DNA of 64,000 bases. Origin: Amorphophallus konjac. Lineage: Eukaryota > Streptophyta > Magnoliopsida > Alismatales > Araceae. A model generated the notes under the pieces. It saw nothing but the letters and a program-made list of their open reading frames with translations. It was not told where the DNA came from and did no database searches. The stretch lies in contig CM040126.1 of assembly GCA_022559845.1 (NCBI GenBank), positions 145,770,064 to 145,834,063 on the forward strand, written 5' to 3'. Shown here in pieces: positions 54,355 through 64,000 of the stretch. Made by a program: the position numbers and the translations under genes. Position 1 is the first letter of the stretch; each line of letters opens with the position of its first letter.

Positions 54355-56631
54355 TATGAGCGACATCACGCGGTTTGAGAAACGAAAACGCAGAGCGCGC
54401 GGGCTCGTTTTGTTTGCTGCAACATAGAAATAAGAGAAAAGAGAAGGGGGCACCACGGGAGATTACTCCGGCGGGGCGAGCGGGACAAATGCAATATAGC
54501 AAGATATGAGGGTTAAACGGCCATAGCGGGAAGTGACTCATCCCGGCATCGGGGGGACGGGAATGGTGCAGAAATCAAATAGCAAGAATTGAAACGGCAA
54601 TTACGAGAAGTGACTCGCCGCGGCCTCGAGAGTATAGCAGATATAGCAGCAATTCAAGATATACAAGAGAAAGGACAGAATTCAAACGGCCATTGCGGGA
54701 AATGACTCGCCGCGGCCTCGAGAATATGAGCAGATAAGAATATAACAGAATATAAAGAGAATATAAAGAACGGGAGTTTAAACGGCCATTGGGGAAGTGA
54801 CTCACCGCGGCCTCGAGAATATGAGCAGATAAGAATATAACAGAATATAAAGAGAATATAAGAACGGAATTTAAACAGCCATTGGGGAAGTGACTCGCCG
54901 CGGCCTCGAGAATATGAGTAGATAAGAATATAGCATAATATAAAGAAAATATAAGAACGAGAATTTAAACGGCCATTGGGGAAGTGAATCGCCGCGGTCT
55001 CGAGAATATGATGTGATCGCCAGGGGCCAAAAACCCCAAAAATAAGGAAATGATCGCTCCTACCTCACTAGCAGGAAGTGGCGGGTTGCTTCTTCCTCCC
55101 CCTTCGGCCGGCCAACGGAGAGAGCTTTTTTCAGTTACCCTTGCAAAATAATAGACAATAGATAAACAGAATTAGAAAATGGCAGTGTAGTATCAATCCC
55201 TTGTGATGAAAATAACGAAATCGCGGCAGGACACACACCTGGTTGGTGTGATTTTAAACCCCTCTCGGACTCGAGTAGGAGGAAAATGCGATGATGGATG
55301 CAAGAAGTATATAAGAAGAGGCGCCCTTATGAAGGGGGATAGAGATGCGAGATGATGAATGCAAAAGAACTACGAAGAAAAGGAAAGGATTGGCTTATTG
55401 GATGTGCCGATGGAGAAATTTGGCGGAGCTCCGACAGCGTAGGGACGACGTGGAAGCGCGGTGGATGAAGACGACCTTCCTCTCGCGAGCGTGGGCACCC
55501 GAGAAGCCGGCAGAACCTCCTCCTGAAAGGAACCTAAGGGTTAGAAAAGGATCCGGCAGCCTCGGGATTCCGGCAGCCTATCGGACCGCTCAAAAATGCC
55601 CTCCCTTCGGACTGAGTAGGGTCTGCTATTTATAGAGTCCCGGACGATGGAGGCGTCCAGGGGCCTGGACGCCTCCTTTTGGAGGTGTCCAAGACCCAGG
55701 ACGCCTTCATCAAGGCCTTAGAAATTTTTTATTATTTTTTTCTAATTTTTATTTTGAATATTTTAATGGAGGCGTCCAGGCAACTGGACGCCTCCATAAT
55801 AGCCCACCGGAATCCACCGAAAGCCGCACGCGGTTTGGCAAAACACGTGTTTTTTGACCGACGCCCGTGACTCACAAGTGGGTGTGTCTAGCTGGCAGGA
55901 CGCCCTTATATTCAGGACTTTTCTGAGACGTCAAATTGAGCGGCGCGTCGGGCTTGTCTGGATGTGGTGAAATGAAGGCGTCCAGTCTCCCGGACACCTC
56001 CACGTTTTAGATTTTTCCGAATAGTCAAACCGACCGGCCTGTCGGGATTGTCCGTATATGGAGTATGGGCGCGTGCAAGCACCTGGATGCCTTCACATTT
56101 TGGATTTTTTCTCAAACGTCAAACCGACCGTCGAACGGGGGCCGTCCGTGGGCAAGTTGATGGAGGCGTCCAGGGGCTGGACGCCTCCATAAATATATTA
56201 TATTTTTTTGTTTTATCTTTTATCATGATTAATATTTTTTATATTTTATATTTTGTTTTCATGGAGACGTCCAGGGGCCTGGACGCCTCCATTAATTTAT
56301 TATTTTTTGTTTTTTTTGGCTTTAAATATATATTAAAATCATGGAGGCGTCCAGGGGCCTGGACGCCTCCATGAAGACCCCCCCGGGTCCCCTGAAAAGG
56401 TGTCGGCAGCCGCCTGCCAGACATTCTTACTGGTTCCGGAACCTTCCGGTGCGTCCGATTGGTGTTGATGCCGTCTGAATGCCGCAACGAGACGATTTCC
56501 GGATGTCGAAAAGGCGGAAGAAGACTCAAGAATAGGAAGCACTCAAGCGATTCAAAATGCGAAAGCCGCTGCGGGGCGTCGTATAGTAATATGAGATTTT
56601 CTCAAGAGACGTTAGGAATAGCGTGTCTACA
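54355..56631 (-). repeat. 5' LTR of giant Tat element
   Basis: It is 2,277 bp and matches 9661-11936. On the minus strand U3 (about 55640-56631) carries palindromes at 55649-55676, 55681-55708, 55766-55797, 56160-56190, 56261-56292 and 56341-56372; the TATA box is at 55627-55634; the tandem repeat is at 54520-55005. The terminal CA of the minus strand is changed to TA here. Confidence 0.87.
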
Positions 56632-56636
56632 CCCCC
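56632..56636. repeat. Target-site duplication of giant Tat element (right)
   Basis: CCCCC matches 9656-9660. Confidence 0.8.
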
Positions 56637-59005
56637 GTCATGTGTCTTGAATAGCCGCTATCGAGATACCAACGGTTACGTACGGTTACAAGCCATTCCT
56701 GCAAGACAAATTAAGCAGCAATTTTTGGAAACCAACCATATTTGTGTCCCAACAAACCATTCAACTCTACAAAATATGATAACATAGTTTTTAGAATCCA
56801 AATTTTCTTCTCATTTTTTATTTTCTTGCTTGCTGCATAATTTTTATTCTTCTTTTCCATCTTCAAATTTTTTCTTTTATTTTTCAGCCTTTGATTTATG
56901 GTGGATGTTTGAAAAAGGTTGTTTTTTATTCCAATGATTTATTTTCAATTGATAAAAGGTGTTATGGTTCATAAGGAAATAAGTTTGACTGTGTCTATAT
57001 GTATACGAGTTGTAATTGGGCCAAACAAATGACTATGTCGGCCTATATGGGATCCTGCGTCGATGCATACCCTGGAAACTGGGATTATAACAGGTTCTGT
57101 TTGGCTGGTGCGTCGACGCCCTGTGAACGGTGCGTTGATGCATCGGTGGGTTGCATTCACATTGACAGGGTATTGTCCCTTGCTACGTTGACCTATGTTG
57201 TGGATGGGGTCGACGCGACTGAGATTTCTGAGCATTTTCTTTGGGGATTCCAGGGTTTTTCTATTGGGGCGTTTTAATCTTTTCTTTTCCTTTGTTATCT
57301 GATTTTCCTTATTTTTGGATGGTTTTTATGTTTGAAGTGGATGCACCTGTAGAAGAGACAAATGTGATGGTTTTTAGTGCAACTTCTTTCTTTTTAGTGG
57401 GATTGTATCCCATCCCTTCTTTATTGAAGTTCATTTTTGTTTCTAACTGTGCATCTAAATTCTATCTTCCATCCACAAACTTTTTCAGTAGTTTTTGTTT
57501 ATCTTTCAATTCCTTTTGGAGCTTTTCAACATTTCCTTGAAGTTTGGTGCTGACTTCCTTGATGGCTTCATATTTTTCATTGGTTAGTTTGATGTCACTT
57601 TCAAATTTTTGCATCTTTGATTTTACATCATCAATTTCATCACTTAAGCTCTCATTCTCAGCTTCTAAATCTTTCAATTCACTTCTTCCATATTCCAATT
57701 CTTCAACCAGTTTCTTTAAGGAAAAGATTTCAGATTCTAGAGAGGCATTCTTTTCACTCAGTGTGTGATCATGTACAACAGTGTTAATTTTCTTTTTCAA
57801 ATTTTTATTTTCCATTTTGTACATGTCATATTTATCCATCAATTCAAAATAAGCCTCTTCCCAGTCACTAGTTGAGAAATGCTCAAAGGGAGATTGTACC
57901 TCAGATTCTTCATCTCCCTTAGCCATAAGACAAAAGTCTTCCTTTTCCTCCTCAGTGGAGCTTGTTTCATCATCATCTTCTTCTTCATCACTCCATGTAG
58001 ATACCATAGCCTTGTTCTTCTTCCCTTTCCATTTAGGTGATGATTTCTTCACTTCTTCAGGGCATTCAGATTTTACATGCCTAGTCTTCCTGCAAGAATA
58101 GCACACAATCTTATCAGATTTCTTTACATTTTCAGATTTTGATCTGAACAATTTCCTTACCTGAGGCCTCCTTTTTCTGAGGCCTTTACCTTCTTTTCTT
58201 AAAAATTTTCTGAACTTCCGTGTGAGCATGGGTACCTCATCCTCATCTTCATTGCAACTGGATGACTCACCATCCTCAGACGTTCCTCTATTGCTAGGTC
58301 CAACTTTTAGAGCTAGAGAGGTTTTCTTGCTTATCTCTACTTCCTTGTTCTTGAGATTTATCTCATAGGTCATGAGGGATCCTATGAGTTCTTCTACCCT
58401 GGTGGTTGACAAATTTCTGGATTCTTCAACCACAGTGGCTTTGGTATGCTAAGATGGGGTTAATGATCGAAGGATTTTTCTCACTATTTCTGCTCAGTAT
58501 AACTCTTTCCTAAACAAGTTAGACTATTACTGAGCTGAGTTAAACGAGCATACATATCTGAAATGGATTCATCAGGCTTCATTCTGAACATTTCATATTC
58601 TGAAATCAACATGTTAGCTTTTGTCTCACGTACCTCGGATGTGCCTTCGTATATTACCTCTAAACGATCCCACATCTCTTTGGCTGTAGTACATGTTGAT
58701 ACTCTTGAGAATTCCACAGGATGGAGAGAGCACTTCATTATGTGCTTAGCACTCCAGTTGACTGTAGATCTCCTTATCTGCTCTCACGTCCAAGTGTCCT
58801 CATCTTCTGGAAGCTCATAGGGACCCTTGCTAACAACTCGCCAGAGCTCATAGTCATGGGTGCGGATGAACACCTGCATATGGTTTTTCCAATATGGGTA
58901 GTTAGTTCCAGTGAAGAAGGGTGGTCTATTAATAGAATGACCTTCGGGCATGAGTCCCTTGGACGCCATTCCACCATTTCTCTCAAGGTCGTTGGACCCC
59001 ATCAT
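56637..59005 (-). pseudogene. gag: Outer Sirevirus gag and start of pol
   Basis: Gag starts at one of two ATGs (59005 or 59002) just after the primer-binding site. The capsid domain follows (NYPYWKNHMQVFIRTHDYELW, shortened: YPYWKNHMQVFIR; STCTTAKEMWDRLEVIYEG; MKPDESISDMYARLTQL), with stops near 58784 and 58484. The frame 58433-57462 has a zinc knuckle CYSCRKTRHVKSEC and a long coiled coil to KLLKKFVDGR, where a TAG stands before N-L-D-A; the frame then continues to about 57330. A spacer with GTCGAC words (57040-57230) follows. Pol begins near 56700 with NRWYLDSGYSRHMTG, the protease motif with Tyr in place of the usual Cys. The Tat element is inserted exactly at its end. Confidence 0.82.
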
Positions 59006-59014
59006 GCGAGATTG

Positions 59015-59026
59015 GCTCTGATACCA
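59015..59026 (-). promoter_or_regulatory. Primer-binding site of outer Sirevirus
   Basis: The minus strand reads TGGTATCAGAGC, complementary to initiator tRNA-Met, two bases from the LTR. Confidence 0.9.
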
Positions 59027-59028
59027 CG

Positions 59029-60724
59029 TGTTGTGTGGGAATGGCTGATCTAGAGGGGAGGGGTGAATAGATCTGCCCCTCTTTTTCGAGATATAAAAAG
59101 GATCGCAGCGAATAAAATCAACTACAATGCAATGTAGGAGCATACACACACGATGCAAGAATGTGAATGGATAATGAGCCTAGGCAAGCATCTAGCGAAG
59201 AGCAATCACACATGCAAACCATAGGAACAAGGATGTTTAAGGTGGTTAAGAGTCTATCCAGAGTCCTACGTCCACCCCTCACTTAAACCAAGTGAGACTT
59301 CCCTAGTGCAACTACACAACCCGCTGATTACCCAGCTTAACAACCCGCTGCCTTACAGCTTGCAGAGAGATTATCCCCTCTCAAGAAACCGATGTCACAT
59401 AGCTTGATGGCACACAGGGCCAGACCATAGATCCAAGCACACAAGCTTGATCTATCTTTCTACTGTCACTGGTTGGGACGGTTCATGGTTTCAACATAGA
59501 ACAAGAACAAACATAAAAAGGGTAACAAAAAACTCAGACAGGAAGAATGAAACTCAATGCCAAATGCAAATGTCCTTGTCTAAAATCTGGAGGGCTTAGT
59601 TTGCTACTTTTAGATTCGTTGCTTCCTTGACAGTGGCTTCTCTTTGTAGAACAATGAACAGGTGGAAGAGGAGCTTGTGGCTTTGCTTCAAATCTTCACA
59701 AATGGCCTTGAGCTCTTCACCTTCTTCACCTTCTTCTTCTCTTCTAGTTCTGGATGCAGCTGGGCTTCTTGCGTTCTTCCTTTTCTCCAAGGGGCACCAC
59801 CAGCCGCAGCAGCAGCAACCAACTCTTCCTCTCTCTACAGCCCGTTCTACTCACTTTCTTGAGGCACACTTGCAGCCCTCATTCATGTAGGGAGGTGCGT
59901 GTCCCTTTTGGCTCCCAAGGAGAGGAAATTTTCCCTCCAATAATCTGTCCACTGATTGATCCAACATAAGCAAAAAAATATATTTTCAGATTGGATTTCT
60001 TTTGATTGGCTCAGAGGAAATATAGAAAAAAAACTGACTATGCTTCTAGAAGCCTTATAGCGTCGACGCACTAAGAACTTGGCATCGACGCGGCCTTCTT
60101 GGAACAACCCATATAACGGGTACTGGAAACGCCCAATGCGTTGATGCTGTGAGAACATGCGTTGACGCATTGTCCTGGAATAGCTTGAAGGCTGGGTCGC
60201 TACGTTGACGCAGTGAGGCTTGTGCATCGACGCACTTAGTTGGGTCTGTTGAAGGCTTATATGGCTGTGTTGACGCGAGGTACAAGTTGTGGTTATGCCA
60301 CATGCCAAATTAGCTGAAGACACACTGTGAGAGGCTTCGCTGCGTCAACGCCAAGGTGCCATTGCTTCGATGCGATGAGTGTTGCAGACACTTGACAGAA
60401 ACTTAATAAAAAGGTGTCGACACCTAGTGTCGACACTCTTCCTCTAGATTGCAGAAGTCCGTTGAGCTTAGGAAACTTGATGATCTGCCTTCAAGGGATT
60501 TTTCCATATTTTCTGAGCTTCACACCAGTTATCAGAATGCTTGCCAATGAACTGAATTGATGTATCTTAGGCGTGTTCATTGGGCTTTATCCCTTGCAAT
60601 GTCTGATTTATCTGCTATGAGAATTTCAATATAGAGATATAGCATTGACATCAACAACAATCAAGAAATGAGAAAGTTAATGACTCATGGTGTTAGACAG
60701 CATCAAAACCATAGGAACACAATA
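59029..60724 (-). repeat. 5' LTR of outer Sirevirus
   Basis: It starts TGTTGTGTGGG on the plus strand and ends AACACAATA (AACACAACA in the 3' copy), about 1,696 bp. Its right 690 bp align with 3729-4416. This part is U3 for minus-strand transcription and holds many GCGTCGACGC-type words (60058-60440), including two tandem GTGTCGACAC palindromes at 60413-60436. It appears to lack a segment of some 370 bp that the left LTR has. Confidence 0.8.
60058..60440. repeat. GCGTCGACGC palindromic words in Sirevirus U3
   Basis: About ten copies of GCRTYGACGC and relatives, 20-60 bp apart. The same words occur in the other LTR (3666-4110) and in two internal places of the element (5999-6110 and 57040-57230). 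Palindrome-rich cis-regions are known in maize Sirevirus LTRs. Confidence 0.8.
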
Positions 60725-61568
60725 GATCCAAGAGGGTAGGATCAATAGCATGTGGCTCGCTAGTGAAAGTGTCACAAAAATGATTGATGAAAAGCACTTG
60801 TAAGCCTGTAGGGCTATCCACCAGATTCCCAACCGCATCTAATAGACTTGAGATATCAGACCTCCTTCGATTGGACTTCATAATATAGTGGAAATACTTT
60901 GTATTTTGGTCCTCCTCCTTCAGCCAAGAAACTCGGGATTTTTGTCACCAATAGGATTCCACCTATATAGAGGTTAGATAGAGTGCAAACGACAGCAGAT
61001 AAAGAGGAACTATTTGCTGCGCTAGGGTTCACATCATAATCTATCTGGGCCACTTCCACATCATATTTGGTAGTTTGAACTTTGTAGAAAATATTGTCAT
61101 AAACCTTTGTCGATTGACGTAGGGTAATATTTACATGGTTCAACTTGATAGCCAAAGCTTGAAGATGATTAGAAGAAAGCAGACTAGTTTTCCAAGCCCT
61201 CTCCATAGTAGGAAGGAAATCAATATGAGATAGCCACATTTTTTGAAAGGAGAAATGAGATGGCACCTTCTGATTGGCAGTAGCAGTGGTGACAAGAAGA
61301 GGGCAATAATCAAAACACGCCCTAGACAAATGATCGACCCAAGTTTTAGTAAATTTTACGGACCAGCTTTGATTAATAAAACATCTATCTAGTCTGGCCC
61401 AAATTCCCCCAGAGCAACACCCATTCAACCATGTGGACAGCCAGTGTAACCCACATCCTCCAAACCACATGAATTTGCAAAATCACGGAACTCCAGCATG
61501 GAATGATTGAAAGCTTGATTACCACCATGCTTGTGCAAAATATTGAGAATGCAATTAAAATCCCCACT
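60725..61568 (-). pseudogene. LINE ORF2 fragment (endonuclease end and linker)
   Basis: On the minus strand, from 61568: GDFNCILNILHKHGG (the GDFN motif of the apurinic-type endonuclease), SCGLEDVGYTG, then after a frameshift IWARLDRCFINQSW, VDHLSRACFDYCPLL (SDH changed to FDY) and KVPSHFSFQKMWLSH, and further down SDISSLLDAVGNLVDSPTGLQ, near the start of the RT part. This order is that of plant L1-type LINEs. It is cut at 60724 by the Sirevirus LTR and at 61569 by a copia LTR. The endonuclease would nick DNA for target-primed reverse transcription; this copy is dead. Confidence 0.8.
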
Positions 61569-62082
61569 TGTGGGTTAGTGGCTCACCTTCAGCCACTATA
61601 AAAAAAAACTGTCTTATGCAGGTTTTGGGAGGTGGGAAATGGTCTTCCATTTCCCATGCAACGAAGGCCATTCATCCACGAGAGGTTCAAAATGCTTCTC
61701 TTTCTTATAAATAGGAGACTTCTCTCTCTTGTCTCACCCAACCCAACTCAAGCCAAAGAGAGTTTATTAGAGAGAGACCCTCAAAGAGAGTGGGTTTGGG
61801 GTGAGAGAAAAAGATAGAGAGATCTTGTTTAAAAGTTTGAGAGAGTTCTTGAAGAGGATTTGTTCCTCCAGGTTGGGGTGTGAGTTTCTTGTAATATTTC
61901 TCCACATCTAGTGAAGTTCTTGTCATCGCCGTCACCCGTGGACGTGGGGGGGCAACCTCTGAACCACAAAAATCTTTGTGTTATCCATTTTGTGTGATTG
62001 ATCCTTCTTCTCACTCCTTCTTGTCATGCGGATCGAGATTTGGGGATGACACTCGGTTCATTAGAGTGGTCGTGTCATAACA
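61569..62082 (+). repeat. 5' LTR of Tork-like element
   Basis: About 514 bp, TGTGGG...CATAACA. TATA box TATAAATA at 61706-61713. The second LTR is outside the window, so the left border is inferred. Confidence 0.65.
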
Positions 62083-62085
62083 AAT

Positions 62086-62097
62086 TGGTATCAGAGT
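62086..62097 (+). promoter_or_regulatory. Primer-binding site of Tork-like element
   Basis: TTGGTATCAGAG lies three bases after the LTR end and matches the tRNA-Met type site. Confidence 0.85.
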
Positions 62098-62128
62098 GCC
62101 TGGTTAGTCCGATATGTATTATTTGTTG

Positions 62129-64000
62129 ATGGCTGTAAAGTCGACATCAGTAATGAAGTTTGACATTAAAGTGTTCGATGAAAAGTCGAAGGATTTCAAC
62201 ATTTGGCGACTAAATATGTAATCCAGTTGGTCCAACAGGGGCTAAGAAAGGTAGTTAAAGGCATGACGGCTCTACCGACCGAGTGGCAAGATGAAGAGAA
62301 AGAAGAGTACATGGATCGTGCTCTTGCGGCAATTCATCTATGCTTGGCAGATGATGTGTTAAGAGATGTTGCTGATGAAGAGACCCCTGCAAAGCTCTAT
62401 CCCAAACTTGAATCGAGGTACATGATGAAGTCTCCCACAAACCGCTTGTATTTAAAGTAGCAATTGTTCACTTTTTACATGAAAGAAGGTATACCTCTTG
62501 CTAATCATCTGAACGAGCTTAATAAGATAGTCATAGATCTTAAAAATATTGGTGTTAAAGTAGATGATGAGGATCAAGCCGGTTCATTACCTCCTTCGTA
62601 TGAGCATTTTGTTGATACCTTACTATATGGGAGAGATGATATATCTGTAGAAGATTCCAAAGCTTCCCTAAACTCTAAAGAGTTAAAATGTCAGATACTA
62701 GAAAGTTAGAGTGATGATCGGGCAGATGGCTTGATAGTGAGGGGAAGAACAGAGAAAAAGGTGTTTCGTAAGAAGGGCATATCAAAATCCAAATCAGCAA
62801 AGAAGATCAAGTGTTATGAATGCAATCAAAGAGGGCACATCAGGAATGATTGCCCAAGATTAAAAGGGAAAGGTAAGGTTCAAGAGGATTCTTCTTCTGA
62901 TGCAGTAAATGTTGTTCAAGAGGAAACTTTTGATGACGAGACTATTTTGTCGGTCTCTACTAGCACTATTGGGGATGACTGGATACTTGATTCTGGTTGT
63001 ACCTTCCACATGTGTCCCCATAGGAAATGATTTTCTACTTACACATTAGTAAGTAGTGGTAATGTAACATTGGGAGATAATAGAACTCTTGTAGTTATAG
63101 GGATTGGTACAATTAGAATCAAGATGTTTAATAATGTCATCAGAACCTTAGAAGTGTGACATATTCTAGAACTACAAAAGAGCCTAATCTCTTTGAGTAT
63201 TTTGGATGCCCATGGATATCGGTTCTCAACAGAGAATGGAATCTTGAAAGTTTACAAAGGTGCATTGGTTGTGATGAAAGGGAAGATGATTGGTGGTCTT
63301 TATCATCTAGAATGTAGCACTATAATAGGGAGTGCCAGTTTGGCATAAAGTTTAGATGATCCTACCCAACTGTGGCACATGCGACTGGGCCATATGAGTG
63401 AAAGAGGCATGATGGAGTTGAGCAAGCGAGGTTTACTTGCTGGTTAGAAGACTGATAAATTGGATTTCTGTGAGCACTATATTTTCGGCAAGCAGTGTAG
63501 GGTGAAATTCAATGCAACAGTCTACAGGACTAAAGGCATTGTGGATTACATGCACTCTGACCTTTGGGGTCCTACTCCAGTTGTCTCGAAGGGTGGTGCA
63601 AGTTATTTACTAACCTTTATTGATGATTTCTCAAGAAAGGTCTGGGTATATTTTTTAAAGAAAAAGAGTGTGGTGTTCATCACTTTCAAATAGTGGAAGG
63701 CGTTGATTGAAAGGTAGATTGGTAAGAAAATCAAACGCCTCTATATTGACAATGGTATGGAGTTCTTCTCGAAAGCATTTGAGGAATTCTGCAAAAATAA
63801 GGGTATTGTTCGACATCGCACTGTAGCAGGAACACCACAATAGAACGGTACTACAGAACGGATGAACTGGACACTCTTGGAAAGAGCTATGTTATCTCAG
63901 GCACGTCTATCAAAGTCATTCTGGGCAAAAGCTGTCAACACAGTTGGGTACTTAGTGCATAGATCTTTGTCCGTAACCATAGGGTTGAGGAGGTATGGTC
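62129..64000 (+). pseudogene. gag-pol: Gag-pol of Tork-like element, broken
   Basis: From ATG 62129: the gag start (KFDIKVFDEKSKDFNIW), a stop and frameshift near 62200, the capsid region (62203-62709 with a TAG at 62458), a zinc knuckle CYECNQRGHIRNDC (62815), protease WILDSGCTFHMCP (62980), GAG-pre-integrase (LWHMRLGHMSERGM near 63370) and the integrase core with SDLWGP, LYIDNGMEF and NGTTERMN, so the three acidic residues are present. At least eight in-frame stops were seen. The gene leaves the window before reverse transcriptase. Confidence 0.85.

Larger units (their letters stand above)
9661..56631 (-). mobile_element. Giant Tat-lineage Ty3/gypsy element with antisense PMD genes
   Basis: Two related LTRs (9661-11936 and 54355-56631) bound by CCCCC duplications define one element of 46,971 bp. 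Removing the copia insertion (17487-38551) and its 5-bp duplication leaves about 25.9 kb, very long for an LTR element. Minus-strand order is 5' LTR, primer-binding site, gag, protease, reverse transcriptase, dual RNase H, integrase, a long extra region and 3' LTR. The second RNase H marks the Tat lineage. The extra region carries four plus-strand genes related to plant mobile domain proteins. Extra and antisense ORFs between pol and 3' LTR are known for Tat elements; a multi-intron cluster of them is the unusual point here. Confidence 0.85.
3359..60724 (-). mobile_element. Outer Sirevirus-type Ty1/copia element, interrupted
   Basis: Read on the minus strand: 5' LTR (59029-60724), tRNA-Met primer-binding site (59015-59026), gag (59005 to about 57300), pol (56760-56632 continuing at 9660-6615), a 2.2 kb 3' noncoding region, a polypurine tract and the 3' LTR (ends at 4416). 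Pol is split by the giant Tat element with a CCCCC duplication on both sides. The 3' LTR is cut by the left Tat-like element. A long coiled-coil gag, polypurine tracts of the form aaaaagggggaga and palindrome-rich LTRs are typical of Sireviruses. Both genes are full of stops. Confidence 0.85.
61569..64000 (+). mobile_element. Tork/Tnt1-like Ty1/copia element, 5' part
   Basis: It has LTR 61569-62082, primer-binding site 62086, and gag-pol from 62129 to the window edge. The gag sequence (QQGLRKVVKGM, MKSPTNRLYLK, SYEHFVDTLLYGRDDIS) and the protease motif (DWILDSGCTFHMCPHR) are of Tnt1/Tork type. The left LTR border is set from TGTGGGTTAG after the LINE and is less sure than the right one. Confidence 0.8.

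Noticed and set aside
9661..56631. Reading the two Tat LTRs as solo LTRs or parts of two elements
   Set aside because: Matching CCCCC duplications, the same orientation, correct order of primer-binding site and gag-pol, and restoration of the Sirevirus pol frame on joining the flanks all support one element.
59596..59969. Possible gene fragments in the outer Sirevirus LTR (short frames on both strands)
   Set aside because: They lie inside the LTR, conflict with each other and show no domain; the (CTTCTTCAC)n-like and CAG-rich stretches explain the open frames.

Overview
This window is plant nuclear DNA, almost certainly from an angiosperm with a large, repeat-rich genome. It holds no ordinary single-copy host gene that I can recognise. 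It is a nest of LTR retrotransposons, seen from long terminal repeats (LTRs), target-site duplications (TSDs), tRNA primer-binding sites, polypurine tracts and degraded gag-pol genes. I cannot name the species.

Layout from the outside in. (1) A LINE fragment (60725-61568, minus) is the oldest visible substrate. It is cut on its right by a degenerate Tork/Tnt1-like Ty1/copia element (61569-64000, plus, runs off the window) and on its left by a Sirevirus-type Ty1/copia element (minus; 5' LTR 59029-60724, 3' LTR ending at 4416). (2) The 3' LTR of that Sirevirus is cut at 3358 by a Tat-like Ty3/gypsy element (1-3358, minus, runs off the left edge). (3) The Sirevirus pol gene is split by a giant Tat-lineage Ty3/gypsy element (9661-56631, minus, TSD CCCCC). 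(4) That element is split by a Ty1/copia element (17487-38551, plus, TSD TCCAG). (5) The copia element is in turn split by a Sirevirus-like element without pol (22868-34565, plus). In the first ~200 bp of each LTR pair I count about 15, 9 and 4 differences for layers 3, 4 and 5, so the inner layers are younger.

The most interesting part is layer 3. Without its insertions it is about 25.9 kb long. Its minus-strand gag-pol (45930-53816) has the dual RNase H (classical plus second, archaeal-type) of the Tat lineage. Between integrase and 3' LTR, on the opposite strand, lie four genes related to the plant mobile domain (PMD) family: A (13128-14555), B (15132-39315, split by the copia), D (39745-40998, truncated) and C (41557-43906). 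A, B and C have their own TATA boxes. B and C share a seven-exon, six-intron structure with matching exon sizes. An antisense gene is not spliced in the element's own genomic RNA, which would explain how a retrotransposon keeps introns. The same GGCGTCCAGG/CCTGGACGCC palindrome is arrayed in the LTR U3 region, just upstream of gene B's TATA box and inside gene B intron 1, suggesting that the LTR and the antisense gene share a regulator.

Hairpins or repeated CG-containing words recur in most of the elements: covarying hairpins in the leader of the left Tat element, GTCGAC-centred palindromes in the outer Sirevirus LTR, a TTCGTGTCG-type word in the nested Sirevirus LTR, and four stem-loops with a common tip in the copia leader. 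Nearly every protein gene carries stops or frameshifts; the exceptions are the 761-codon extra ORF of the pol-less Sirevirus element (29560-31845) and exon 2 of gene A.
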